DNA from: Enterococcus ureasiticus
GTDB lineage: Bacteria > Bacillota > Bacilli > Lactobacillales > Enterococcaceae
Length of the DNA stretch: 64,000 nt
Direction of reading: 5' to 3'
Assembly (NCBI RefSeq): GCF_001730285.1
Contig: NZ_MIJZ01000012.1
Location: 124,001-188,000 of the forward strand
Made by a program: the position numbers and the translations under genes. Under the pieces are notes generated by a model, which searched no databases, was not told the DNA's origin, and worked only from the letters and a program-made list of their open reading frames with translations. Shown here piece by piece: positions 1 to 7,707 of the stretch (positions are counted from its first letter, which is position 1; each line of letters begins with the position of its first letter).

Positions 1-275
1 TTATTGGCTTTGGTAATATCACCGATACTGGTGAACTTGATTTATTGTATGTCGATAAAAAATGGATCGGTTATGGCATAGGAAAAATGCTGGCTAAAGA
101 TTTGATAGATCATGCATTGAAAGCTGGAGCCAAGGAACTTACGGTTTATTCATCTATCACAGCTAAACCATTTTTTGAATCTCTTGGATTTGAATTAGTG
201 GAACAAAAGGTAAACTATCGTAATGGTGTAATGCTGATGAATTATTTGATGGTATATCGTAGAGATAAAAAATAA
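1..275 (+). CDS. GNAT family N-acetyltransferase, 3' part only
   Basis: The reading frame is open from the first bases of the window, so the 5' end lies outside. About 90 residues are visible. The stretch LYVDKKWIGYGIGKML matches GNAT motif A, in which the Q/RxxGxG/A loop binds the acetyl-CoA pyrophosphate. The following AKPFFESLGFE is the typical motif B region (FYxxxGF). The acceptor substrate cannot be told from this fragment. A TTG at 45 is an internal codon, not the start. A strong hairpin terminator follows at 295-342. Confidence 0.8.
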   Translation, partial: IGFGNITDTGELDLLYVDKKWIGYGIGKMLAKDLIDHALKAGAKELTVYSSITAKPFFESLGFELVEQKVNYRNGVMLMNYLMVYRRDKK

Positions 276-294
276 ATGATTCATTCTATCACCT

Positions 295-342
295 CAAAAT
301 AGAGGCTTCTCTGAATGCTCTTCAGTAGAAGTCTCTATTTTG
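295..342. terminator. Bidirectional intrinsic terminator
   Basis: A 16-bp stem with one G-T pair (arms 295-310 and 327-342) is flanked by A/T tracts on both sides. It lies between the convergent acetyltransferase and P-loop kinase genes and probably ends both transcripts. Confidence 0.8.
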
Positions 343-358
343 ATTTGATTAGTATTCT

Positions 359-976
359 TCAAATGCCACATTCGATTTTATTTTTGAGGTATTCGAGCAG
401 ATTGCTATAATCAACTTTCCTATAATCTGTGACATCAATTTCATGAACTTCCCCCAACTGAAATTGGTCGTATTTTCTAGTTTGGATTATTTCTTTGAAT
501 TCTTCTTTTGAAATATGATTATCTGCTTTACTACGATCGTCTAATCGATCAAGAAAATGATAATGCGTCATTAAATGACTGAGATGTCGATCTGGTTCTA
601 GGTCTCGTACTTTTCTTCTTTCCCATAACACATCGAAATCGGCTACTAAACGAATCGTAATCACTTCGTATTCATAAGTTTGTGCTAGTTTTGCAAGTTT
701 ATTTTTTTGCTTGTCACTAAATGGATATTCCGATACGATTACTTGTTTTCCAGCATTCATATATAATTCTAAAATACCATAATAAAAGTGCCAAACTCGC
801 TTTTCCAACTGTGACTTTTCAGCGAGCGTATCAAAACCAACTGAATCTGCGAACAACTCCTTGCCTTCATCTGGTGTAATCAAGAAGATATTCGGAACTT
901 GTTCACTGATTTTTTGAATCAGATAGGTTTTCCCTGTTGCGGGACTACCAGCGAGTAGGATCAAAAATTTTTTCAT
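359..976 (-). CDS. P-loop nucleoside-triphosphate kinase-like protein (AAA_33 type)
   Basis: 205 residues. The N-terminus has a textbook Walker A (GSPATGKT, residues 10-17) directly after a hydrophobic beta strand. Length and layout fit small P-loop kinases of the AAA_33/zeta-like group, which phosphorylate small molecules. No lid or substrate motif identifies the acceptor. It is the last gene of the ascorbate-type PTS operon and starts 4 bases after the aldolase stop. A role in phosphorylating a sugar intermediate before aldol cleavage is therefore possible, but this is inference from context only. Confidence 0.7.
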   Translation of the reverse strand: MKKFLILLAGSPATGKTYLIQKISEQVPNIFLITPDEGKELFADSVGFDTLAEKSQLEKRVWHFYYGILELYMNAGKQVIVSEYPFSDKQKNKLAKLAQTYEYEVITIRLVADFDVLWERRKVRDLEPDRHLSHLMTHYHFLDRLDDRSKADNHISKEEFKEIIQTRKYDQFQLGEVHEIDVTDYRKVDYSNLLEYLKNKIECGI

Positions 977-980
977 TGGG

Positions 981-1844
981 CTAACCTATATGGATTGGAT
1001 TTTTCGCATTCATAAACAAGCCTATTTTATGCTTGACGATATCGTGACACGCTTCATTGGCCGGAATTACATTGTAGCGTAAGGATTTATTAACTGCTGT
1101 TTCTTGAAAGGATTCTTTCGCTTTTTTAGTCCAATTCACTAATAGTTCCGTACCAACATTGAATTTACGGATACCATTGTTGATTAATTCTGGATAATCT
1201 TCTTCTTTTACCCCTGTTCCGCCGTGGATGACAAGTGGAATGTCAACACGTGCATGAATTTCTTTTAATAATGGTATATTGACTTCTGTTTTTGATTTAA
1301 ATTGACCATGATTTGTTCCGATTGCAATCGCTAAAGCATCGATTCCTGTAGCTTGTACAAACGTAAGTGCATCTTCTGGTTTTGTGTAGACTTTGTCGTT
1401 CTCCTCTACGTGAATGCCTTCTTCAGTACCACCAATTGTTCCTAACTCACCTTCAACAGAAACACCATTTTTATGAGCATATTCCACCACAGCTTTTGTT
1501 TTTAAAATATTTTCTTTAAAAGGCAAATGAGAACCATCATACATGACCGATGTATAGCCAAGATCAATTGCTTCTTTGATGTCATCAAAATTTCTTGCAT
1601 GATCTAAATGAAGCACTGCATCAACCATTTCCTTTTCAGCCATAGTCTTAACGACAGAAACTAATACATCATAACCAATATATTTTGCTGTATCTACACT
1701 GGTTTGGATAATGATCGGAGCCCCCATTTCTTTGGCTGCTCGAATCATTTCTGGTAGCATTTCTAAATTGTGGGCGTTAAAAGCCCCTACGGTAAAGTTC
1801 AATTCTTCTGCTGTTTTTGTGACGTCTTTCAATGTTGTATACAT
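981..1844 (-). CDS. Class II ketose-bisphosphate aldolase
   Basis: 287 residues, the normal length for the class II (zinc) fructose/tagatose-bisphosphate aldolase family. Visible motifs are LHLDHA with the Zn/catalytic Asp-His, the YDGSHLPFKEN stretch, the Zn histidine in GTNHG, VIHGGTGV, and the phosphate-binding NVGTE. Members of this family cleave ketose-1,6-bisphosphates into DHAP and an aldehyde. The exact sugar (fructose, tagatose or another) cannot be read from sequence. It sits in a PTS operon after IIC and the small coiled-coil protein, so it probably cleaves the phosphorylated product of the imported sugar or polyol. Confidence 0.88.
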   Translation of the reverse strand: MYTTLKDVTKTAEELNFTVGAFNAHNLEMLPEMIRAAKEMGAPIIIQTSVDTAKYIGYDVLVSVVKTMAEKEMVDAVLHLDHARNFDDIKEAIDLGYTSVMYDGSHLPFKENILKTKAVVEYAHKNGVSVEGELGTIGGTEEGIHVEENDKVYTKPEDALTFVQATGIDALAIAIGTNHGQFKSKTEVNIPLLKEIHARVDIPLVIHGGTGVKEEDYPELINNGIRKFNVGTELLVNWTKKAKESFQETAVNKSLRYNVIPANEACHDIVKHKIGLFMNAKNPIHIG

Positions 1845-1867
1845 CTATTTCTCCCCTATCTATCGAT

Positions 1868-2269
1868 TTATTGACCGCTAATTGTAACTTTTTTAGCGAT
1901 TTGTCTCATGTCATCCATCTTGTTCATCCATTGCTCAATACCAGCATCATCACCGCTTCTTGCAGCCTCCGCTCGTTTTTGATTGTACAAACTCATCAAT
2001 TTTTTATAGCCTGATCCGATACTATTTTTATAAGACTGACTTTTTTCCAGCGTTGAAATTGCTTGGTCGATCTCATCTAGCTGTGCTAAGAGTAAACCTA
2101 CTTCTTCGTATTTTTCAGCTAATGCACTATCCGCTAGTTCTAATTCATTGATTTCCGCTGTAAGTCGGCTAATTTCTTTACGAAGGTCATTTTTTTGATT
2201 CTCAGTCAAACTCTCTGCTACTTCCGTTTTCACAATACTTGTTTTTTTCTTTTTCAGAAAATCAAACAT
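1868..2269 (-). CDS. Small coiled-coil protein of the PTS operon, function unknown
   Basis: 133 residues and not recognised. It opens with MFDFLKKKK and continues as charged helix with long heptad-like stretches, including Glu/Lys/Leu-rich segments around residues 20-75. It has no signal peptide, membrane segment or catalytic motif. It lies between the IIC gene (14-base gap) and the aldolase and is clearly co-transcribed with them. A scaffold or regulatory role in the operon is possible but not shown. Confidence 0.75.
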   Translation of the reverse strand: MFDFLKKKKTSIVKTEVAESLTENQKNDLRKEISRLTAEINELELADSALAEKYEEVGLLLAQLDEIDQAISTLEKSQSYKNSIGSGYKKLMSLYNQKRAEAARSGDDAGIEQWMNKMDDMRQIAKKVTISGQ

Positions 2270-2283
2270 ATTTTCACCTCTTT

Positions 2284-3573
2284 TTAGAATGCTTTCATGA
2301 TCGGACTAATGATCCAAGCATATAGTAGCGCTGCTGTAACGGTATCCACATCAGTCGCTGTGGCATTGATAAAGCCCATACTGTTGAATATCGTCACCAA
2401 CAAAGCAGGCAACAACGTAATAAAGAATCCATGTGCGATTCCGCCAATAATCGCTCCCCGTCGACCACCAACTGCATTTCCGAAAATTCCTGCTGTTCCT
2501 CCTGCGAAAAAGTTCGTCAACATTCCTGGTAAAATCATGGCTAATCCAAAGGTTGGTAAAATAAACATCGCTAAAACAGCGCCAATTGTTGTCGTAATAA
2601 ATCCTAAAATCACTGCATTAGGACTATACGGGAAAAACACAGGACAATCCAAAGCTGGAATGGCATTCGGTACCAATTTCATCGCAATCCCTCTAAATGC
2701 TGGTACGATTTCTCCAAGCAATAAACGAACACCTGCTAATAAAACATAAACACCGACCACAAATTGGATTGCTTGTAAGAAGGCAAACATAATATAGTTT
2801 TGATTGCCTGATAATGTTGAAGCAAATGTTTCTCCTGCAAACAACACGGTTACAATATATAAGGGAACCATCACGACCATCACAGATAAATAGGTGTCTT
2901 GGAGAAACTCAAAAGATTTTGGTAATTTAAGGTCTTCAACTGACTTTTTATTTTCCCCACGCTCCCCAAAAATCCAAGCAACTCCTGCTTCAAATAAATA
3001 ACCAATTGTACAAAAATGACCTAGCGCAATATCATCCGATCCTGTTATTTTTCGAATGAACGGTTGCGCGATTGCTGGCATTGCAACAGCGAAAACTCCT
3101 CCGATAAATCCACCAACAAGAATTAACACGATTCCGCGAAGTCCTGCAAAATACCCAAAAACTGTCGTCATAGTCGCCATCCATAAAATCGCTTGACCTG
3201 TTAAGAAAATGTATTTCCATCTTGTAAAACGAGCAATCAAAATATTAAATACGAAAATTGCCAGAAACGTTAATGCAATGTCTCGCCCTAAACCAAGTTC
3301 ATTCATCGCTTGACCGTTGATTGCCTCAATCGAAGGGATGATCCCTTGCATATGAAATCCTTCTGTAAAAATTTCACCAAAATAAGTCAAACTGCCCACA
3401 ATAATACTAGAACCAGCACTTAAAACTTGAAACCCTAACAAGGTTTTTAATGACCCTGATAAAATTTGGCCAATCGATTTTTTTTGTAGGATCAAACCTA
3501 ACATAGCAATCAAACTGATCGTAATCGATGCCTGCGTCAAAATATTTTCGATGATAAAATTAATTACCCCCAT
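2284..3573 (-). CDS. PTS ascorbate-type transporter subunit IIC (UlaA/SgaT family)
   Basis: 429 residues with about ten hydrophobic segments. It matches the UlaA/SgaT type of EIIC: an N-terminal IIENILTQASI segment, ALDCPVFFPYSPNAVILGF near the middle and a glycine-rich FFAGGTAGIFGNAVGGRRGA segment towards the C-terminus. The equivalent gene at 57318 has the same landmarks. It forms the membrane channel that moves the sugar in as it is phosphorylated by the partner IIB (3604). The substrate is uncertain: aldolase and kinase neighbours differ from the classical L-ascorbate operon, which carries UlaD, UlaE and UlaF. Confidence 0.9.
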   Translation of the reverse strand: MGVINFIIENILTQASITISLIAMLGLILQKKSIGQILSGSLKTLLGFQVLSAGSSIIVGSLTYFGEIFTEGFHMQGIIPSIEAINGQAMNELGLGRDIALTFLAIFVFNILIARFTRWKYIFLTGQAILWMATMTTVFGYFAGLRGIVLILVGGFIGGVFAVAMPAIAQPFIRKITGSDDIALGHFCTIGYLFEAGVAWIFGERGENKKSVEDLKLPKSFEFLQDTYLSVMVVMVPLYIVTVLFAGETFASTLSGNQNYIMFAFLQAIQFVVGVYVLLAGVRLLLGEIVPAFRGIAMKLVPNAIPALDCPVFFPYSPNAVILGFITTTIGAVLAMFILPTFGLAMILPGMLTNFFAGGTAGIFGNAVGGRRGAIIGGIAHGFFITLLPALLVTIFNSMGFINATATDVDTVTAALLYAWIISPIMKAF

Positions 3574-3603
3574 GATATGTGCCCCTCCATTCTATTTTTC
3601 TCG

Positions 3604-3909
3604 TTAAATAGCGCCTTTTGCTTGTAAAACTGGTGTGATTTTTTCATCTATCTCTGCTTTTGAAACAATATTTTTTAAATAGATAATCGCTGTTTTTTCT
3701 TCGTCAATACTAAACTTTTCGAATTGTGTTTGAAAATTTTGAGCGGTAATAATGATATCTGGATTCATAGAAACTGCCGATGAGATATCTGTATGCTCAA
3801 GTTTTGCTTCGACCCCTTTCTGATTTAGTACATCTTCTGCTGCCATTTGTGCCGCAAAGCTACTCCCTAAGCCTGCTCCGCAAACAAATAAAATAGTTAG
3901 TTTTTTCAT
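3604..3909 (-). CDS. PTS ascorbate-type subunit IIB
   Basis: 101 residues. Strand 1 ends in the phosphocysteine loop FVCGAGLGSS, with Cys10 the predicted phosphorylation site. It transfers phosphate from an EIIA to the sugar bound by IIC (2284). The EIIA domain is fused to the C-terminus of the regulator encoded just upstream (3934-6033), so the set of PTS parts is complete within this operon. Confidence 0.9.
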   Translation of the reverse strand: MKKLTILFVCGAGLGSSFAAQMAAEDVLNQKGVEAKLEHTDISSAVSMNPDIIITAQNFQTQFEKFSIDEEKTAIIYLKNIVSKAEIDEKITPVLQAKGAI

Positions 3910-3933
3910 GATTATACGCTCCTATCGTTTTTA

Positions 3934-6033
3934 TTATTTTGTTTCTTTTAACTCATCCTCGTATAAAATCGTTTCAAATTCAGTTATATTGGTGCAGTTA
4001 GTTAATCGAGTTATTTTTGTTTCATCATTGATCAGCTCGATCAAACTTTTCATAATATTCAGATGGGAAAACGAATCGACTGCCGCCAAACAAAAAATAA
4101 TCTTCACTGGATCATTCGCTTCATTTCCAAAGACGACAGGCTCTGCTAAAGTAGCTACGCTTATGCCTAATTTATTTACGCCATCTTCTGGTCTTGCATG
4201 AGCCAAAGCAAGATGTTTACCTATCACAATATACGGACCAAATTCATTGACAGAGGCGATCATTGCCTTTACATAGGACTCTTTTATACACCCTTCTTTT
4301 AATAATGGACGAGCTACTCGTTGAATCGCACTCTTCCAATCCGGACATTTTTCTAATAATAAGATATCGCTTTTCTTTAAGACATCTTTCAGCATCGGCT
4401 GCAACTCCCTTTTATTTATCTTTAAATGATTCTGATCAAAAGTATTTTCTAAAGTTTGATAGATGTTGCTAGAAATCGTTCCGCCACTTTCTTTAATCAA
4501 ATCAAGAACTTTGTAAAACAACTCCGTAGAGTCATTGTCATTATTAACTAAACGTTTAAATTGTCTATTTCGTTCTAAAAACTCTTGAATCTTTTTCCGA
4601 CTTTCTATTTTGATAATTGGATCTACTACTAAAATTGGTTTTTCGAAATAGGTTAAACTAAGTGTTGAAAAAATCAAATCAACATCTAGTTTTTTGATTA
4701 AATCCAGCTCTCCTGTACTCAGAACAGCTAGTACATCAATGTTAAATAGTTCTTTCAAATGTTCCGCCAATAATCGTCCAGTGGCGGTTCCATGATTGCA
4801 AACTACAACTGCCTTATAGATATATTTCAGTTCTTGATTAATTGCACTTACGGAAGTAGAAAAATGAATCGTCAAGAACGCAATTTCATCGTCACTAAGA
4901 TGCTTTTTAGTGATTGCTTCAATCGTTGGAGCAAATTTTTCAATAGCAAAATAAATATTTCCATAATAGCGTTTAACTGTTTCTTTTAAGGGATTTAAAA
5001 TCTGTATTTCACTTTTTACCCGACTAATCAAACCTGCCATATGTCGATATAAACCTTCATGCAGTGATTCCTCTTTTTTTGAAAAAGGAATTTGGGTGAT
5101 TTGTTCGACATATTGAATCAGTTGAATCGACAATAATTGAGCTTGTACCCATTCAACCGAACTGCTTATACTCCCAGTATTAAAGGTCTCCAACATAAAA
5201 ATGATATAATTTATTTCCGATGTCGGCGGCCTAACTGCTAAAGTTTGGCAAAGTTGATCGACAAAAGAAGTTCTAAGCTTATTTTGATCCGTATCCCATA
5301 CTTCCCAATCAGAGTTTACAATTAATTCTTGCCTTAAATAACGACTCAGCCAAATAGCCGTAAACATCACAAGTTGATTTCGATAAATATCTTCTTTTGA
5401 AGAGATCGTTTGATGGTAGATATAATCTATTTTTTTCAATACATTTTTAGGAATATAGCGAAATAAATGTTTTTCTGAAACGCTCAATCCTGCATCCTTC
5501 TCATCAAGAAACCGCAAGCTGTCAATTGATTGGTTAACTACATCGTAAATCATTGTTCGAATCGTTCGCTCCGATCCTTTTAGAACGATTCCTTGTTTAG
5601 GAATACTCAACACTTCTATGCCATACTCTAGGAGAATACTTCTGACCCTACGCATATCTTCGTCCATTGTGCTTTTTGATATTTGATACTCCGATTCTTT
5701 TTGATATAAAAAAATAGGATGCTCCGATAAAGAAAAAGCCAAGATCAAGTCAAAAATTCGTTCCTCACGATTTAAGTAATCGAATTCATTTTTTTCATCA
5801 ATAATCGTATCTAATTGTTTTTTTTCAGTTTGTTCAAGTGTTAAAAGCATTCCTTTATTTCGGATTGTTCTGATCTCTGGCATTTTATGACTGATGAGAA
5901 ACACATTGATTTCGTTAATCTCATTTCTGATTGTTCGATTACTAATTTGAAAATCCTCACTTAGCTCATCAAGAGTCAAACAATAATCTGACCTAATAAA
6001 CCGTTTAAATATTTGTATTGTACGATCTTTCAT
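3934..6033 (-). CDS. PRD-domain transcriptional regulator with EIIB-like and EIIA domains (BglG/MtlR-type)
   Basis: 699 residues. Order seen: N-terminal winged HTH (about 5-60, LSEDFQISNRTIRNEI), a second HTH (about 90-150), two PRDs (about 190-400, with conserved His such as in LTIHFS), an EIIB-like domain (AVVVCNHGTATGR) and a C-terminal EIIA domain with the active-site His in LALAHARPEDGV. This is the architecture of MtlR/LicR-type activators, whose activity follows PTS phosphorylation. It is first in its operon and probably activates it from the inverted repeat upstream (6093-6119). Its EIIA domain may also supply phosphate to the IIB encoded next. Confidence 0.9.
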   Translation of the reverse strand: MKDRTIQIFKRFIRSDYCLTLDELSEDFQISNRTIRNEINEINVFLISHKMPEIRTIRNKGMLLTLEQTEKKQLDTIIDEKNEFDYLNREERIFDLILAFSLSEHPIFLYQKESEYQISKSTMDEDMRRVRSILLEYGIEVLSIPKQGIVLKGSERTIRTMIYDVVNQSIDSLRFLDEKDAGLSVSEKHLFRYIPKNVLKKIDYIYHQTISSKEDIYRNQLVMFTAIWLSRYLRQELIVNSDWEVWDTDQNKLRTSFVDQLCQTLAVRPPTSEINYIIFMLETFNTGSISSSVEWVQAQLLSIQLIQYVEQITQIPFSKKEESLHEGLYRHMAGLISRVKSEIQILNPLKETVKRYYGNIYFAIEKFAPTIEAITKKHLSDDEIAFLTIHFSTSVSAINQELKYIYKAVVVCNHGTATGRLLAEHLKELFNIDVLAVLSTGELDLIKKLDVDLIFSTLSLTYFEKPILVVDPIIKIESRKKIQEFLERNRQFKRLVNNDNDSTELFYKVLDLIKESGGTISSNIYQTLENTFDQNHLKINKRELQPMLKDVLKKSDILLLEKCPDWKSAIQRVARPLLKEGCIKESYVKAMIASVNEFGPYIVIGKHLALAHARPEDGVNKLGISVATLAEPVVFGNEANDPVKIIFCLAAVDSFSHLNIMKSLIELINDETKITRLTNCTNITEFETILYEDELKETK

Positions 6034-6057
6034 TTGTTTCTCTCCTTGTCTGATTTC

Positions 6058-6119
6058 ATTATATAGTTGGACGGTTCATTTGATTAGTGGAGATTGTTGC
6101 AACATTTATTTGCAACAAT
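6058..6119 (-). promoter_or_regulatory. Probable activator site and promoter of the ascorbate-type PTS operon
   Basis: Read on the minus strand, a TATAAT -10 box lies at 6058-6063, about 25 bases before the regulator start, with no good -35. Upstream is a perfect 10-bp inverted repeat (ATTGTTGCAA, arms 6093-6102 and 6110-6119, 7-base spacer). Further TTGCAA-like boxes continue to about 6155. A weak -35 plus an upstream palindrome is the expected layout for a PRD activator. Binding by the adjacent regulator is inferred. Confidence 0.55.
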
Positions 6120-6167
6120 GTAAGCGTAGCCATTTCGTTGCAATTGAATAGTTGCATTATTAGTATA

Positions 6168-6210
6168 CAAAAAAAGCGTGGCGCAAAACTGTTTTTGTTT
6201 TGCGCCACAC
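6168..6210 (-). terminator. Intrinsic terminator after copZ
   Basis: A 14-bp GC-rich stem (arms 6176-6189 and 6197-6210, one G-T pair) is followed on the minus strand by a run of seven T. It ends the copY-copZ transcript and insulates the PTS operon. Confidence 0.85.
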
Positions 6211-6246
6211 TTGTTTAAATAAAGATTCTTTTATCTCAGCCTGTTT

Positions 6247-6447
6247 TTATTCAACAGTAAATTTTGTTTCTGATAATGAATTCTGTAATTCAGCATTAGA
6301 AATGTCTCTATTACTTGTTACAGATGCTGATTTTTTTTCTAAATCAACACTAGCAGACTGAACCCCTGCAATTTTTTCGAAATTTTCTTTGACGATATTT
6401 ACGCAACCGTCACATTTCATTCCATTGATCGATACTGTTTTTTCCAT
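6247..6447 (-). CDS. copZ: Copper chaperone, heavy-metal-associated domain protein
   Basis: 66 residues forming one HMA (ferredoxin-like) fold. The metal motif MxCxxC is GMKCDGC, with Cys12 and Cys15. Length and position after a CopY repressor match enterococcal CopZ, which carries Cu(I) in the cytoplasm and delivers it to CopY or to copper ATPases. Here no copA or copB ATPase follows: a terminator comes directly after this gene. Confidence 0.88.
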   Translation of the reverse strand: MEKTVSINGMKCDGCVNIVKENFEKIAGVQSASVDLEKKSASVTSNRDISNAELQNSLSETKFTVE

Positions 6448-6483
6448 TGTTAAACACTCCTTATATTTTTTTAGTACTCCTGC

Positions 6484-6930
6484 CTAACGAATCAAATGAC
6501 ACTGACACTGTCCTTTTATACAGTTGCAAGGTACTTCTTTCACCGCTGAATTTCGTTTTTCTTTTAGTAATATTTCCAAGCGATCAATATCGTCAAAACT
6601 CAATAGACTATCCTCGATTATTGATTCAAGCACACTTCCAACTTTTTTGCTGCAGACTTTAGTCAGCATTTCTTTAGAAAGTGCCTCGATGCTTTTCCGT
6701 TCCTCAACTAAAGGAAAATACGTAAACTTATTACCATTACGAGTTGTTCCTAGCATCCCTTTATCAACTAAGCGGCTCAGCAACGTCTTGACCGTGGTAC
6801 TTTTCCACTCAGTTTTTTCATTAAGAATATCTGTCACTTCTTTACTTGTTGTTTCTTTCGTCGCCCAGGCAACACGCATGACTTCCCATTCTGCATCAGT
6901 GATATTTAATGTTTTTTTATTATCTGACAT
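6484..6930 (-). CDS. copY: CopY/TcrY-type copper-responsive repressor
   Basis: 148 residues from the ATG at 6930, which has GGAG about 9 bases upstream. A longer frame back to 6987 runs over the operator and is unlikely to be translated. The N-terminus is a BlaI/MecI-like winged helix (LNITDAEWEVMRVAW, then KSTTVKTLLSRLVDKG). The C-terminus carries CNCIKGQCQC, the CxCx4CxC motif that exchanges Zn(II) for Cu(I) and releases CopY from DNA. A perfect cop box lies just upstream. It is co-transcribed with copZ. Confidence 0.92.
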   Translation of the reverse strand: MSDNKKTLNITDAEWEVMRVAWATKETTSKEVTDILNEKTEWKSTTVKTLLSRLVDKGMLGTTRNGNKFTYFPLVEERKSIEALSKEMLTKVCSKKVGSVLESIIEDSLLSFDDIDRLEILLKEKRNSAVKEVPCNCIKGQCQCHLIR

Positions 6931-6972
6931 AAAAAGTCTCCTTTTTACTGTTTTTTGACGCTTCTTAAAAAC

Positions 6973-7027
6973 TACATGTGTAGTCAATTGATATATTGAT
7001 AATAGCTCTTTTTTTGTAGTTTGTCAA
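6973..7027 (-). promoter_or_regulatory. copYZ promoter with cop box
   Basis: On the minus strand, TTGACA (7022-7027) and TATTAT (6999-7004) are separated by 17 bases. Downstream, TACATGTGTA (6973-6982) matches the CopY operator TACAnnTGTA exactly. A second half-site-like ACTACA lies in the spacer. The layout predicts repression by CopY and induction by copper. Confidence 0.85.
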
Positions 7028-7069
7028 AGGGAAGATTCCCTCTCTTTTTGCTATGACTCTCAATCTATA

Positions 7070-7110
7070 GAAACAGACGTAAAACACAAGCATTGTTTTA
7101 CGTCTGTTTC
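7070..7110. terminator. Bidirectional hairpin between copY and the GrdB-like gene
   Basis: A perfect 16-bp stem (arms 7070-7085 and 7095-7110) with a 9-base loop, lying downstream of the GrdB-like operon on the minus strand. A smaller hairpin (7156-7178) overlaps the stop codon of that gene. Confidence 0.65.
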
Positions 7111-7173
7111 GCTTACTTATAGGAGTTTGATTACAGTGCTATCTGCTTTGAACGGTTTGATAAGCTGAACTTA

Positions 7174-7692
7174 TCAAAAGCAAACCTCTTTTTCTACTGT
7201 TGTTGTGTCTTGGCCGTGTGCTTTTTTAGCAGTCAATAGTGCCATATTTTTAAATGAATCATTCAAGCCAATGCCACCTTTTTTCGGCATTTTAACGATT
7301 GGAATTTGTTTTTTATATTTCTCTGTCGCTGGGTTTTCAACAGACATTGCCGCAATTGCTGGAATTCCGTATTGATTAAAAGAAATCGCTAATTTAGCCG
7401 CCATTTCTCCAAAGTTAGGATACTGCATTGCCGGACCACAAAAAATGGCATCTGCTTCAAACTTTTTGGCAAAGCCTACAAATTTTTTCGTCACTTCTTC
7501 TTGATTTTCTAAATAATACTGATCCCCACAATAAAGAGTCGCAACAATTTGTGCATCATTCTCTTCAAAAAATGGACTTAGTGTTTGACCTGGCCCCATC
7601 GCTGATTTCTTACCGCCAGGAGTTAAATGAGCATTTTCATCACTCCCCATACCGGCTTGCACATGGTTTAATACTACTATAATTCTTTTCAT
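7174..7692 (-). CDS. Short GrdB-like (glycine/betaine/sarcosine reductase B family) protein
   Basis: About 172 residues from ATG 7692, with GAAGG 7 bases upstream. Several segments resemble the N-terminal part of glycine/sarcosine/betaine reductase component B (GRDB family): VVLNHVQAGMGSDENA, AMGPGQTL, IVATLYCGDQYYLEN, ADAIFCGPAMQ and AAKLAISFNQYGIPAIAAM. GrdB proteins of clostridia are about 430 residues and contain selenocysteine. This one is short, ends with TGA followed directly by TAA, and shows no selenocysteine signal. It is last in an operon with aspartylglucosaminidase and PTS IIB/IIC. Its reaction is unknown; assignment is by remembered family pattern. Confidence 0.6.
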   Translation of the reverse strand: MKRIIVVLNHVQAGMGSDENAHLTPGGKKSAMGPGQTLSPFFEENDAQIVATLYCGDQYYLENQEEVTKKFVGFAKKFEADAIFCGPAMQYPNFGEMAAKLAISFNQYGIPAIAAMSVENPATEKYKKQIPIVKMPKKGGIGLNDSFKNMALLTAKKAHGQDTTTVEKEVCF

Positions 7693-7707
7693 CAAAGAAC
7701 CTTCTTT

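Noticed and set aside
2297-2749. Plus-strand frame of 150 codons
   Set aside because: It is antisense to the PTS IIC gene with biased composition typical of shadow frames.
6931-6987. N-terminal extension of CopY
   Set aside because: It would be encoded across the cop box and the transcription start region; the internal ATG at 6930 has a proper GGAG.
7160-7180. Selenocysteine read-through at the TGA of the GrdB-like gene
   Set aside because: The TGA is directly followed in frame by TAA, so reading through would add one residue. No selenocysteine insertion hairpin or partner genes are seen.
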